From CAVQBP01 sp964448105 (GTDB taxonomy: Bacteria > Bacteroidota > Ignavibacteria > Ignavibacteriales > Ignavibacteriaceae): a DNA stretch of 29,222 bases. The stretch spans positions 1-29,222 of the forward strand of contig CAYUVK010000060.1 in NCBI GenBank assembly GCA_964448105.1. The letters are read 5' to 3'. Each line of letters opens with the position of its first letter. Within the stretch, counting starts at the first letter, position 1. This document shows positions 1-9,092 of this stretch, one piece after another. The notes below the pieces were generated by a model. That model saw only the letters and a list, made by a program, of their open reading frames with translations, had not been told where the DNA came from and ran no database searches. The translations under genes were made by a program, and so were the position numbers.

Positions 1-443
1 TTAGAATTAATATGTTAAAATGGAAAGCGAAGTATAAAATAATTTTTAGGATTTGAAGCTAAATCAAATAAATGAAAGATTCAACAAAAGAAAATCTAAA
101 CAAAGTTTTTTATAAATTTTAATGCATGTTTATTCCGGTAAGTTTCATATTCAAAAATTCAAATATATTTTTACATTGGTTAATTAATTGAGATGAATTA
201 GGGAAGTTAAAATTGAAAATAATGCGAAAATTTAACGCTAACTAAATATTTGTCTTGTTTAATCTGCCGAATATTTATTTATTCAACCGTTTATAAAGTA
301 AAACGCAAAAATAACTTCTCTATTTATATTTTTGTGTAGTTAATTTGCGGAATTAAAAAAGTAGAATCTGTAACTTCTTAAAATAATAATTGTCTAAATT
401 GGTGGTCTTAAAATTTTTTTGATAAATAAACGGGAGCAAATAA
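1..443. other. AT-rich intergenic region upstream of the efflux operon
   Basis: No credible coding region is visible in these 443 bases. It should contain the promoter for the downstream efflux genes, but I could not assign one. One weak dyad is visible: GTTAAA at 206-211 is mirrored by TTTAAC at 231-236, with an AT-rich spacer. It could be an operator, but it is short and unsupported by a second copy. A 16-codon reading frame at 72-122 ends in a stop and is not called. Confidence 0.6.
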
Positions 444-1784
444 ATGCGAACTTTCCTTATTTTGTTATGCATTATTTCGTTGAACTTTTCAATCTTTCCA
501 CAGCAGGAATTATCACTAAAGGGCGCAATAAATATCGCACTACATAGAAATACTACATTATTAAAAAACACAAATGAAATTCAAAGTTATGAATCCGGTT
601 TGAAAGCTTCTTATGGAAATTTTTTACCAAATCTTAATGCTTCTGCAGGATTTAGCTGGGACAAAGCACCCAAAGGTGGTCAAGTTTATTACCAAGGGGC
701 AGTATTCCCTACATCTTCAGAAGTAAGAAATTATTCAGCCTCTGTAAGCTCCGGTATTACTTTGTTTAATGGCTTAGCTAATTTTGCAGGGTTATCACAA
801 AGTAAAAATGATCTCGAAGCAGCGCGCCTGAATTTAGAAAGACTAAAACAGAATATAGTTTTTCAGACTATTAGTTTATATTACCAGGTGATAAATGCAC
901 AGCAGCAAATGAAAGTTAAGGAAGAAGATGTTAAATACAATCAAAAAAACCTGGAAACAATAACCGAAAGAAATAAACTTGGAGGTGCTACTCTTGCTGA
1001 TGTCTATCTTCAGCAGGTTCAGTCAGGTAATGCAGACCTTGCATTAATTCAAGCAAAAAATGATCTTGAAACTGCTAAAAGTAATTTATTATATTATCTA
1101 GGATTAAACGTTTTTCAAGAACATACTTATAGCGATACTCTTACATCTTCTGAATCACAACTGTTACAATCTGATATTACCGAAAATTACGAAGATTTAT
1201 CCCGTTTAGCGGAACAAGCTTTAGAAAATAGAGTAGATTATAAAAGTGCGAAATTAAGTCTTGAAAGTGCTTATAATGGAATAACGATAGCTCGATCTGG
1301 ACATTTCCCAACGCTTACATTGGGTGGCGGTATATCTACAAGTACTAATGATGTGAATATAAGTGACCTTAATGATTCGAGAAAATATAGTGTCGGTTTG
1401 AATTTAAGTATTCCGATTTTTTCGGGATTTTCGGTTTCAAACCAGGTTCAAATTGCCGAAGTAACCGCGAAAGATCGTGAATATGATTTGAGTGATCTTG
1501 AAAGAACTATAAAAAAGAATATTCAAAAAACATATTTGGATTTGCAAGCTTCAAAAAAAGGTCTTGCTGTTAGTGAAAATAACGTAAAATCAGCAAGGGA
1601 AAATCTTAAGATTGAACAGGAAAAATACAGCTTGGGTTCAGGAAAACTTCTTGACGTTCTAATTGCAAATACAAATTATACAACTGCTCAAAGTGATTAT
1701 ATAAATGCAGAATTTTCTTATATAGTGTTAAGCCAGCAGTTGAAGTATTACTTAGGAACACTTGAATATAAACAATATGAATAA
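444..1784 (+). CDS. TolC-like outer-membrane efflux protein
   Basis: This is the outer-membrane channel of a tripartite export system; it would carry substrates handed over by the adaptor and inner-membrane transporter encoded next. The 446-residue length is normal for the OEP family. Residues 1-20 (MRTFLILLCIISLNFSIFPQ) form a hydrophobic signal peptide. The rest shows the two-fold repeat of the family: long Gln/Ala/Asn-rich helices (about 110-170 and 350-395) alternating with beta-strand segments rich in Gly/Ser/Thr (about 60-105 and 290-335). The motif 'GGATLADVYLQQVQ' and its second-repeat counterpart 'LGSGKLLDVLIANTNY' are typical of OEP proteins. GGGAG lies about 9 nt before the ATG. 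It is first in a same-strand series with a MacA-like adaptor 52 bp downstream. Substrate cannot be told from the sequence. Confidence 0.93.
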   Translation: MRTFLILLCIISLNFSIFPQQELSLKGAINIALHRNTTLLKNTNEIQSYESGLKASYGNFLPNLNASAGFSWDKAPKGGQVYYQGAVFPTSSEVRNYSASVSSGITLFNGLANFAGLSQSKNDLEAARLNLERLKQNIVFQTISLYYQVINAQQQMKVKEEDVKYNQKNLETITERNKLGGATLADVYLQQVQSGNADLALIQAKNDLETAKSNLLYYLGLNVFQEHTYSDTLTSSESQLLQSDITENYEDLSRLAEQALENRVDYKSAKLSLESAYNGITIARSGHFPTLTLGGGISTSTNDVNISDLNDSRKYSVGLNLSIPIFSGFSVSNQVQIAEVTAKDREYDLSDLERTIKKNIQKTYLDLQASKKGLAVSENNVKSARENLKIEQEKYSLGSGKLLDVLIANTNYTTAQSDYINAEFSYIVLSQQLKYYLGTLEYKQYE

Positions 1785-1836
1785 AATTTTATAATATACG
1801 TCATAAATAAAAAAATTTAATAATAGGAGAATTTCC

Positions 1837-3114
1837 ATGGCTAACGGGAAAAAGAAATCAAAAAAGAAAATTTATATCTTTAGTGCAATAGGAGTTGTGA
1901 TAGTAGCATTAATCCTTATGGCACTCCTTTCGGGAAGTAAGGAAGAAATTGTACCAGTCCAGGTTGAAAAAGTTATAAAAAGAAATATTACACAAACTGT
2001 CTCAGCAACGGGTACAATTGATTCGGAATTTAAAGTAGTTATTACACCTGAGGTAACCGGAGAAATAGTTCAACTCCCGGTTAAAGAAGGTGACAAAGTC
2101 AAAAAAGGTGACCTGCTTATAAAGATAAATGCCAAACAGTATGAAGCTGATAAAGAAAGTTCGGAAGCAAATCTGCAGGCAGCAAAATCAACAATGGCTA
2201 TGAGAAAAGCAGAACTTGATAAAGTTCAGGCAGATTATGAAAGAGTAAATGAATTGTATAATAAAAAACTTTCAAGTGATGCTGAATTTCAAGCTTCAAA
2301 AAGCGTTTATGAATCAGCAAAGGCATCTTACCAGGGAGCTATGGCAAATGTTTCGCAAAGTGAAGCTGCTTTAAGAAGGTCTGAAGATCAATTAAGTAAA
2401 ACAACTATTCTTTCACCAATGAATGGTACTGTTACTAAGTTAAATGTGGAATTAGGCGAAAGAGTTCTGGGAAGTTTTTACAGCCAGGGTACAAATATCA
2501 TGACTGTCTCCGATCTAAATAATATGGAAGCAAGCGTTGATGTTGATGAAAATGACGTTGTTCTTGTTTCAATTGGTGATACAACAAGAATAAAAGTTGA
2601 TGCATTTGGCGATAGAATATTTAAAGGTATTGTTAAAGAGATAGGGAATAGTGCAATCACCAGCGGTCTTGGTACTCAAGAACAGGTAGTTAATTTTGAT
2701 GTTAAAATTAAACTAACCGATTTAGATCAGAAACTACGTCCGGGTATGTCTTGTAATGCCGATATCGAAACAGAAACAAAGGATAACGTAATAAGTGTTC
2801 CTATTCAAAGTGTTACGGCAAGATCGAATACACCAAACCAGAATAATCCTGGTGAAGAAGGTAATCCAAATCAAGCTACTAAAAAAACTGAAAAAGTAAA
2901 AGAAATAGTTTTTATTGTTGATAATAATAAAGCAAAATCAGTTGAAGTTAAAACCGGTATAAGCGACAATAATTTTATTGAAGTTGAATCCGGTTTAAAA
3001 GGTGGTGAAAAAGTAGTTAGCGGAAGTTATAGAGCTATTTCAAGAGAATTAAGTGACGGTTCAAATGTAAGAGTAGAATCTGGAGAAAAAGAATTCGGTC
3101 AAAAACAAAATTAA
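1837..3114 (+). CDS. MacA/HlyD-like periplasmic adaptor protein
   Basis: Membrane-fusion protein linking the inner-membrane ABC transporter to the TolC-like channel. Domain order: a Lys-rich cytoplasmic N-terminus (2-11), one membrane anchor (about 12-32), the first lipoyl half-motif (about 65-100, 'VKEGDKVKKGDLLIKI'), an alpha-hairpin coiled coil (about 103-188), the second lipoyl half ('LSPMNGTVTKLNVELGERV', 192-210), a beta-barrel domain (about 228-315) and a membrane-proximal domain (about 353-415). An Asn/Gln/Glu/Lys-rich linker at about 330-353 looks disordered and is longer than I would expect between these two domains. The ATG follows AGGAG with good spacing. It sits 52 bp after the tolC-like gene and 10 bp before the ATPase, so the three are probably one transcript. 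MacA-like rather than RND-type is inferred from the neighbouring MacB genes. Confidence 0.92.
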   Translation: MANGKKKSKKKIYIFSAIGVVIVALILMALLSGSKEEIVPVQVEKVIKRNITQTVSATGTIDSEFKVVITPEVTGEIVQLPVKEGDKVKKGDLLIKINAKQYEADKESSEANLQAAKSTMAMRKAELDKVQADYERVNELYNKKLSSDAEFQASKSVYESAKASYQGAMANVSQSEAALRRSEDQLSKTTILSPMNGTVTKLNVELGERVLGSFYSQGTNIMTVSDLNNMEASVDVDENDVVLVSIGDTTRIKVDAFGDRIFKGIVKEIGNSAITSGLGTQEQVVNFDVKIKLTDLDQKLRPGMSCNADIETETKDNVISVPIQSVTARSNTPNQNNPGEEGNPNQATKKTEKVKEIVFIVDNNKAKSVEVKTGISDNNFIEVESGLKGGEKVVSGSYRAISRELSDGSNVRVESGEKEFGQKQN

Positions 3115-3124
3115 TGGATTTGAA

Positions 3125-3844
3125 ATGAACATAATAAATATTGAACATATTGCAAAAATTTACCAGGTTGGCTCGGAAGAAGTTCACGCTTTGAGAGATG
3201 TTTCATTAAGAATAGATAAAAATGAATATGTTGCTATTATGGGACCCTCCGGTTCCGGGAAATCTACATTAATGAATATGCTGGGATGTCTTGATACTCC
3301 TACATCAGGAAAATACGATTTTTCAGGGCATAATGTTAGTGAAATGACTGACAACGAACTTGCAAAAATTCGAAATAAAGAAATAGGATTTGTTTTTCAG
3401 ACATTCAATCTTTTGGCTCGATCCGATGCTTTACATAATGTTGAACTCCCCCTTATTTATGCCGGGGTTCCTTCGTCTGAAAGGAAAGAAAGAGCAAAGC
3501 AGGCTTTAGTTGATGTCGGATTAGGGGAAAGAATTCATCATAAGCCAAATGAATTATCCGGGGGACAAAGACAAAGAGTTGCGGTAGCAAGGGCACTTGT
3601 TACTAATCCTTCAATTATCTTAGCTGATGAACCGACCGGTAATCTTGATTCTAAAACCGGTGAAGAAATAATGCTGTTGTTTAATGAAATCTATGAGAAA
3701 GGTAATACCATTATACTGGTAACTCATGAAGAATATATTGCCGAACATGCTGCAAGAATAGTAAGGTTGAAAGATGGATTGATAGAAAATGACGAAACGG
3801 TTAGTAATAGGTACGTTCCCAAAGTTAAAACTGCAGTAGAATAA
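3125..3844 (+). CDS. MacB/LolD-type ABC transporter ATP-binding protein
   Basis: Stand-alone ATPase subunit that would power the permeases encoded downstream. All nucleotide-binding motifs are intact: Walker A GPSGSGKST (40-48), Q-loop Gln92 in 'FVFQTFNLL', signature LSGGQ (144-148), Walker B 'IILADEP' (164-170), D-loop 'GNLDSKTGEE' and H-loop His201. The 'ADEPTGNLDSKTGEEIM' stretch is characteristic of the MacB/LolD/FtsE group. At 239 residues it is the usual size for a separate subunit; in classical MacB the ATPase is fused to the permease, so this is the split form. It is the only ATPase gene near four permease genes, so it is presumably shared. It ends 140 bp before the first permease. 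Confidence 0.95.
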   Translation: MNIINIEHIAKIYQVGSEEVHALRDVSLRIDKNEYVAIMGPSGSGKSTLMNMLGCLDTPTSGKYDFSGHNVSEMTDNELAKIRNKEIGFVFQTFNLLARSDALHNVELPLIYAGVPSSERKERAKQALVDVGLGERIHHKPNELSGGQRQRVAVARALVTNPSIILADEPTGNLDSKTGEEIMLLFNEIYEKGNTIILVTHEEYIAEHAARIVRLKDGLIENDETVSNRYVPKVKTAVE

Positions 3845-3984
3845 TTGTTAATAGTATGGTTAATTTCTAAATACATGTACAAAATTATTTGTAAAGAAAC
3901 TTCGTTATTCTTTTTTTTAGTTCAAACAGAATATGAAGACAGATTAAAAAACATTTTTATAAACCATTCAAAAAAGAGGACATT

Positions 3985-5220
3985 ATGAGCAGCCTTCTAT
4001 TTGAAATGAAAGAATCTTTAATGATTGCTTTAAAGGCTATAAGAGCCAATAAAATAAGAGCAACATTAACAATGCTGGGAATTGTTATTGGTATAACTTC
4101 TGTAGTTTTAATGACCACAGCTATTAAAGGAATTGATAATTCATTTCAAAACGGGATTAGTGCTTTAGGTTCTGATGTTCTTTATATTGATAAGTGGGCA
4201 TGGTTTTCAAATGAGGATTGGTGGAAGATTAAAAATCGAAGAAACATCACTATGGAAGATTTCGAGAAGTTTAAAGAAACGGCGAAGCTTCCTTTGGCTG
4301 TTGCACCTGTTATGAATACACGCCAGACAATGAAGAATGGTGACAAAAGAGTCGATGGTGTCGTTTTAAATGGTTCCAGTTCCGATTATGTAAAAACTAC
4401 AAATTTTACATTTGAAATGGGGAGATGGTATTCCGACATAGAATATAAAAGCTCAAGACAGGTTGTTGTACTTGGCAGTGAAGTTGCTAAAAGCCTGTTT
4501 CCTCTCGGAGACGCTCTGGATAAATATGTAAAGGTTGGGAAAGAAAATTATAAGGTTATCGGTGTCCTTAATGAACAGGGTAGTTTTATGTTGGGAAATT
4601 TCAATCCTGATAATCAGGCATTCATACCTATCGGTACTATTTTTAGAAATTTTGTCGGTCAATCATGGGGTACTGTAACAATTAATGTTAGAGCACAAAA
4701 TAATGCTATGCTTGAAGAAACTAAAGCAGAAGCAGAAGGAATTATGCGAAAAATTAGAGGTCTTAGTTATAATGAAGAGGATGATTTCACAATAAATCAG
4801 CAGGAAGGGTTTACCGATTTGTATAACCGTTATGTAGGCGTTATTCAAATTGCAGGTTTATTCATTACAGGGTTATCCCTTTTTGTCGGGGCAATTGGGA
4901 TAATGAATATAATGTTTGTATCTGTAAAAGAGAGAACAAAAGAAATTGGTGTACGAAAAGCTATAGGTGCAAAGAAACGTACAATCCTCGGGCAGTTTAT
5001 TTTTGAATCCTCCACAATTTGTTTATTGGGAGGTATTGTAGGTTTAATATTAGCTATCATTTTGAGTAAAATAGTAAATCAATTTATACCTACTTCTATT
5101 CAATATAATGCAGTAATTATTGCAATCGTAGTTTCATTAATAACAGGAGTAATTGCAGGTTTCGCTCCAGCATATACAGCTGCAAAAATGGATCCTGTTG
5201 AAGCCTTAAGGTATGAATAA
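3985..5220 (+). CDS. MacB-type ABC permease 1 (divergent member)
   Basis: Inner-membrane permease of the MacB/FtsX family. It has the standard layout: an N-terminal segment leading into TM1 (about 28-50, with the 'TLTMLGIVIG' signature), a large periplasmic MacB core domain (about 50-280) and three C-terminal FtsX helices (about 285-310, 335-362, 374-396). The cytoplasmic coupling segment 'VKERTKEIGVRKAIGAKK' lies between TM2 and TM3, and the end is 'DPVEALRYE'. The start is supported by GAGG 5 nt upstream. It overlaps the next permease by one base (TAATG), implying translational coupling. It is clearly more distant from the next three permeases than they are from each other: TM1, the periplasmic core and the helix before TM2 all differ. 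Confidence 0.93.
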   Translation: MSSLLFEMKESLMIALKAIRANKIRATLTMLGIVIGITSVVLMTTAIKGIDNSFQNGISALGSDVLYIDKWAWFSNEDWWKIKNRRNITMEDFEKFKETAKLPLAVAPVMNTRQTMKNGDKRVDGVVLNGSSSDYVKTTNFTFEMGRWYSDIEYKSSRQVVVLGSEVAKSLFPLGDALDKYVKVGKENYKVIGVLNEQGSFMLGNFNPDNQAFIPIGTIFRNFVGQSWGTVTINVRAQNNAMLEETKAEAEGIMRKIRGLSYNEEDDFTINQQEGFTDLYNRYVGVIQIAGLFITGLSLFVGAIGIMNIMFVSVKERTKEIGVRKAIGAKKRTILGQFIFESSTICLLGGIVGLILAIILSKIVNQFIPTSIQYNAVIIAIVVSLITGVIAGFAPAYTAAKMDPVEALRYE

Positions 5221-6452
5221 TGAAATACAACCAGGTTTTTTTAGTTGCAGTTCAGGCAATAAAGAATAATAAATTAAGAACTGGTCTTACTATACTTGGT
5301 GTTGTTGTCGGAATATTTTCAATTATTGTTATAATGACAATTATTTCAATGCTTCAATCAAGTATCGATAGCGGACTTTCTCTTTTAAACAAAAACACTT
5401 TCCAAATTGAAAAATTTGACAGGACACAGAGAAGAGGACCGGGAGGTGATCAAAGCTGGAGAAATCGTAAAGATATAACTATTGAACAGGCATATAGATT
5501 GAAAGAGATGCTGACTCAAGCAGAATATGTAGGTGCAGAACAGTGGCAGTTCGGTAAAGTTATAAAATTCGGGAACAAAGAGACAAATCCTAATATTCAA
5601 ATTGCCGGTATTACAACGGATGCGATGAAGACAAATAATTGGAAAGTAGCCTATGGGAGAGATATAAGAGAGAATGATATTAATTATTCCAATGATGTTT
5701 GTTTAATTGGTGAGGATGTAGTAGACAAATTGTTTACTAATGTTAGTCCTGTAAATCAGGAAATTCGGGTTGACGGCTATCCATTTAGAGTAATTGGTGT
5801 TCTTGAAAGACAACCGCAATTGTTTGGTTCAAGCAGGGATAATTACATTGTTATGCCTATAACAAAATTTCAGTCAATGTATGGCAAAAGAAACAGCAGT
5901 ATTAATATAACAGTAATGTCTAAAAGCAAAGAAGATTATAATGAAGTTATTGAAGCTGCCATCGGTTACATGAGAACAATTAGAAAAGTAGAACCCGGTA
6001 AGCCTAATGATTTTTCAATTTTTAGTAATGAAACCTTAATCGACCAGGTAAATAACATAACAGGCGGAATAAAAATCGGAGCGCTTGTAATTTCAATTAT
6101 TGCTTTACTTGCGGCTGGTGTCGGTATAATGAATATTATGCTTGTGTCTGTCACTGAAAGAACTAGAGAAATAGGTGTAAGAAAAGCTGTCGGAGCAAAA
6201 AAATATAATATTCTAGTGCAATTCTTAAGTGAAGCTATTATTCTCTGTTTGTCGGGAGGTTTTATTGGAATATTACTTGGAATAGGTATCGGTAATTTTG
6301 TGGGTGGTTTAATAAACGCTAAATCCGCTATTCCTTATGATTGGGTTTTAATCGGTTTATCACTTTGTGTTTTTGTTGGGGTTATTTTTGGGACTTATCC
6401 TGCATACAAAGCATCAAATATGGATCCTATTGAAGCTTTAAGGTATGAGTAA
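5220..6452 (+). CDS. MacB-type ABC permease 2
   Basis: 410-residue FtsX/MacB permease with TM1 at about 20-43 ('LTILGVVVGIFSIIVIMTII'), a periplasmic core domain to about 285, and three C-terminal helices. The coupling motif is 'SVTERTREIGVRKAVGAKK' and the C-terminus is 'DPIEALRYE'. It shares its first base with the stop codon of permease 1 and its last base with the start of permease 3, so the three should be co-translated. It is a close paralogue of permeases 3 and 4: the TM1 region and the FtsX region are nearly identical in protein sequence, while the periplasmic surface ('DRTQRRGPGGDQSW' after the first core strand) differs. Many codons differ synonymously from permease 3, so the duplication is not recent. 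Confidence 0.93.
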   Translation: MKYNQVFLVAVQAIKNNKLRTGLTILGVVVGIFSIIVIMTIISMLQSSIDSGLSLLNKNTFQIEKFDRTQRRGPGGDQSWRNRKDITIEQAYRLKEMLTQAEYVGAEQWQFGKVIKFGNKETNPNIQIAGITTDAMKTNNWKVAYGRDIRENDINYSNDVCLIGEDVVDKLFTNVSPVNQEIRVDGYPFRVIGVLERQPQLFGSSRDNYIVMPITKFQSMYGKRNSSINITVMSKSKEDYNEVIEAAIGYMRTIRKVEPGKPNDFSIFSNETLIDQVNNITGGIKIGALVISIIALLAAGVGIMNIMLVSVTERTREIGVRKAVGAKKYNILVQFLSEAIILCLSGGFIGILLGIGIGNFVGGLINAKSAIPYDWVLIGLSLCVFVGVIFGTYPAYKASNMDPIEALRYE

Positions 6453-7684
6453 TGAAAAATTTAGAGATTTTATCTGTCTCTTTAGAATCTCTTAAAAATA
6501 ACAGATTGAGAACTATCTTAACTATACTTGGTGTAGTTGTAGGTATATTTTCAATTATCGTTATTATGACAATAATTACTATGCTGCAAAACAGTATTGA
6601 AAGCGGATTTTCTCTGCTGAATAAGAATACTTTCCAAATTCAAAAATTTCCTGTTTTGCATGGAGGCGGACCTGGTTCTATGTCTAAATACAGAAATAGG
6701 AGAGATATTACTATTGAGGAATATTACAAGTTGAAAGGAATGCTAAAACAGGCTAAATATATCGGTGGTGAACAATGGCAGTTTGGTCAAATTATCAAAT
6801 TTGGAAACAAAGAAACAAATCCGAATGTTCAGGTTACCGGTATAACTACCGAAGCAATGAGAACTAATAACTGGAATGTTAAAGATGGAAGAGATTTAAG
6901 AGAATTTGATATTCAACATTCTAATGATGTTTGCTTAATCGGTAATGATGTTGTTGATAAATTGTTTTTTAATATTAACCCGGTGGAACAAGTTATAAGA
7001 GTTGGCGGAAAACCTTTAGTTATTATAGGTGTTTTAGAATCACAGCCGCAGATGTTTGGCCAGAGTATGGATAATTTTATTGCTATGCCTATAACTACGT
7101 TTCAATCATTATATGGCAAAAGAAAAAGAAGCATAAATATAACAGTTATGTCTTATGATGAGGCTAGTTATAATTCGACTATTGAATCTGCTATTGGTTA
7201 TATGAGAACAATAAGAAAAGTAAAACCGGGAGAGGAAAATGATTTTGATATATTCAGTAACGAGTCTTTAATTACACAGGTTAACACCATAACCGGTGGA
7301 ATTAAAATAGGTGCATTAGTAATTTCAATTATTGCGTTGTTAGCAGCAGGCGTCGGTATAATGAATATCATGCTTGTTTCTGTTACCGAAAGAACTCGTG
7401 AGATAGGGATTAGAAAAGCAGTCGGAGCACAAAGGAAAAACATATTAACTCAATTCTTATTGGAAGCAGTTACTCTTTGTATGATTGGAGGATTAATAGG
7501 AATTTTAATTGGAATCGGTATCGGAAATTTAGTCGGCGGATTAATAAATGCCAAATCTGCTATTCCTTATGATTGGGTTATAATCGGTATGACATTATGT
7601 GTTTTTGTCGGGATAGTATTTGGTACTTATCCTGCATATAAGGCCGCTAATCTGGATCCCATTGAAGCTTTGAGATATGAATGA
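6452..7684 (+). CDS. MacB-type ABC permease 3
   Basis: 410-residue paralogue of permease 2 with the same architecture: TM1 (about 20-43), periplasmic MacB core, three C-terminal FtsX helices, coupling motif 'SVTERTREIGIRKAVGAQR' and terminal 'DPIEALRYE'. The periplasmic core keeps the 'EQWQFGxIIKFGNKETNP' block seen in permease 2 but diverges in the segment after the first core strand ('PVLHGGGPGSMSKY'). It overlaps permease 2 by one base. A gap of 128 bp without recognisable features follows before permease 4, so it may be the last gene of the tightly coupled set. No ATPase of its own is present. Confidence 0.93.
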   Translation: MKNLEILSVSLESLKNNRLRTILTILGVVVGIFSIIVIMTIITMLQNSIESGFSLLNKNTFQIQKFPVLHGGGPGSMSKYRNRRDITIEEYYKLKGMLKQAKYIGGEQWQFGQIIKFGNKETNPNVQVTGITTEAMRTNNWNVKDGRDLREFDIQHSNDVCLIGNDVVDKLFFNINPVEQVIRVGGKPLVIIGVLESQPQMFGQSMDNFIAMPITTFQSLYGKRKRSINITVMSYDEASYNSTIESAIGYMRTIRKVKPGEENDFDIFSNESLITQVNTITGGIKIGALVISIIALLAAGVGIMNIMLVSVTERTREIGIRKAVGAQRKNILTQFLLEAVTLCMIGGLIGILIGIGIGNLVGGLINAKSAIPYDWVIIGMTLCVFVGIVFGTYPAYKAANLDPIEALRYE

Positions 7685-7812
7685 AAGAGTGATTGAAAAA
7701 ATTAAAAGATTATTTGGATATTTAATTTTATTCAAAAAAAATTTTAATTCGTACTTTATTAAAATTTAAAAATTAGTTATTTTTAATATTATTATTCTCT
7801 GAAGGGGAAATA

Positions 7813-9039
7813 ATGAAAATAGGGCAGTTAATTATAGTAGCGTTACAATCCTTAAAGACTAATCGTTTAAGAACACTATTAACAATATTGGGTGTTGTTG
7901 TTGGTATTTTTTCAATAATTGTTATAATGACAATTATAACTATGCTGCAAAATACTATTGATGAAGGTGTACAATTTTTAAGTAAAAATACTTTTGAATT
8001 AAGAAAATGGCCTGCCGTTCAAACACACGATACCTGGGAAAAATATAAAAACAGGAAAGATATAACCTTAGATGAATTTTATCGGTTTGAAGATATGATG
8101 AAAAACGTGGAATGTTTGGGAGCATATCAGGGAAAAGGAGGGAAAATTATTAAATTTCAAAATCGTGAAACAAATCCGAGTACTTATATTGTTGGTGTTA
8201 CCCAGGGTGTTTATAGAACATTAAATCTTGATATTGAAAGCGGTAGAGAATTTAGAAATAATGAAATTGAACATTCAGGCGATGTTTGTGTTTTAGGGCA
8301 TTATATTGTTGATAAAATTCTCTATAATGTTGATCCTATTGATCAATATGTAAAAGTAGATGGAAAACCTTTTAGAGTAATTGGAGTTCTTAAAAAGAAA
8401 CCGGATATTTTTGGACAGACACAAGATAATTATGTTGTAATTCCTATAACTTCTTTCCAATCTATGTATGGTAAAAGATCATCAAGCGTTGACATAACAG
8501 TAATGGCACGCAGTAAAGAAGAATATGCAGAAACTATTGAAGCGGCAATCGGGTATATGAGAACCATTAGAAAGGTTCCTCCCGGAAAAGATAATGATTT
8601 TGATATTTTTAGTAATGAATCCGTTATGGGGCAAATAAATGATATGACAAGCAATATTCGAATCGGAGCATTAGTCGTTTCAATTATCGCTCTATTAGCC
8701 GCAGGAGTTGGAATAATGAATATTATGCTCGTTTCCGTTACCGAAAGAACAAGAGAAATCGGGATTAGAAAAGCAGTGGGAGCAAGAAGAAAAACAATTC
8801 TGATTCAATTTCTAATCGAAGCAATTATTTTATGCTCAATTGGAGGATTGGTAGGTATTGGCATGGGAATAGCAATTGGAAATTTTGTCGGGGGTTTCCT
8901 AAGTGCCGCAATAGCAATTCCTGTTGATTGGATTATTATCGGTTTGGTTTTATGCGTTACAGTTGGAGTAATCTTTGGAACTTACCCTGCATATAAAGCT
9001 GCCAATCTTGATCCTATTGAAGCATTAAGATATGAATAA
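7813..9039 (+). CDS. MacB-type ABC permease 4
   Basis: 408-residue paralogue of permeases 2 and 3. TM1 is at about 20-43 ('LTILGVVVGIFSIIVIMTII', the same as in permease 3). The periplasmic core is more diverged ('KGGKIIKFQNRETNPSTYIV' replaces the EQWQFG block), and the FtsX region is highly conserved with coupling motif 'SVTERTREIGIRKAVGARR'. It ends 'DPIEALRYE'. Unlike permeases 2 and 3 it is not overlapped with its neighbour: it has its own AAGGGG ribosome site 6-7 nt before ATG and a 128-bp leader, so it may be separately expressed or inserted. No terminator is evident before it. Confidence 0.92.
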   Translation: MKIGQLIIVALQSLKTNRLRTLLTILGVVVGIFSIIVIMTIITMLQNTIDEGVQFLSKNTFELRKWPAVQTHDTWEKYKNRKDITLDEFYRFEDMMKNVECLGAYQGKGGKIIKFQNRETNPSTYIVGVTQGVYRTLNLDIESGREFRNNEIEHSGDVCVLGHYIVDKILYNVDPIDQYVKVDGKPFRVIGVLKKKPDIFGQTQDNYVVIPITSFQSMYGKRSSSVDITVMARSKEEYAETIEAAIGYMRTIRKVPPGKDNDFDIFSNESVMGQINDMTSNIRIGALVVSIIALLAAGVGIMNIMLVSVTERTREIGIRKAVGARRKTILIQFLIEAIILCSIGGLVGIGMGIAIGNFVGGFLSAAIAIPVDWIIIGLVLCVTVGVIFGTYPAYKAANLDPIEALRYE

Positions 9040-9056
9040 TAAGACCGCCGTGCGAA

Positions 9057-9088
9057 GCACTAGCTAAGCCTGGTGCCTGAGCAAGTGC
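9057..9088. repeat. Imperfect 32-nt dyad in a GC-richer island
   Basis: GCACT at 9057-9061 is mirrored by AGTGC at 9084-9088, and the next blocks GCT (9063-9065) and AG (9067-9068) pair with AGC (9080-9082) and CT (9077-9078). This leaves single mismatches between blocks and a short GG-containing loop. A small GTGC-GAA-GCAC hairpin (9050-9060) overlaps its left edge. The segment of about 50 nt is visibly richer in G and C than its surroundings and starts just after the stop of permease 4. No U-run follows directly, so it is not a standard terminator. A REP-like element or remnant is possible. Confidence 0.5.
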
Positions 9089-9092
9089 AAGT

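Noticed and set aside
72..122. Short frame MKDSTKENLNKVFYKF resembling the start of a TetR regulator upstream of the efflux genes
   Set aside because: It stops after 16 codons and no continuation with a TetR helix-turn-helix is visible in any frame, so the resemblance is probably chance.
327..334. TATTTTTG, matching the Bacteroidetes -7 element TAnnTTTG
   Set aside because: There is no TTG/TTTG -33 partner at the expected distance, and the motif is easily found by chance in AT-rich DNA.
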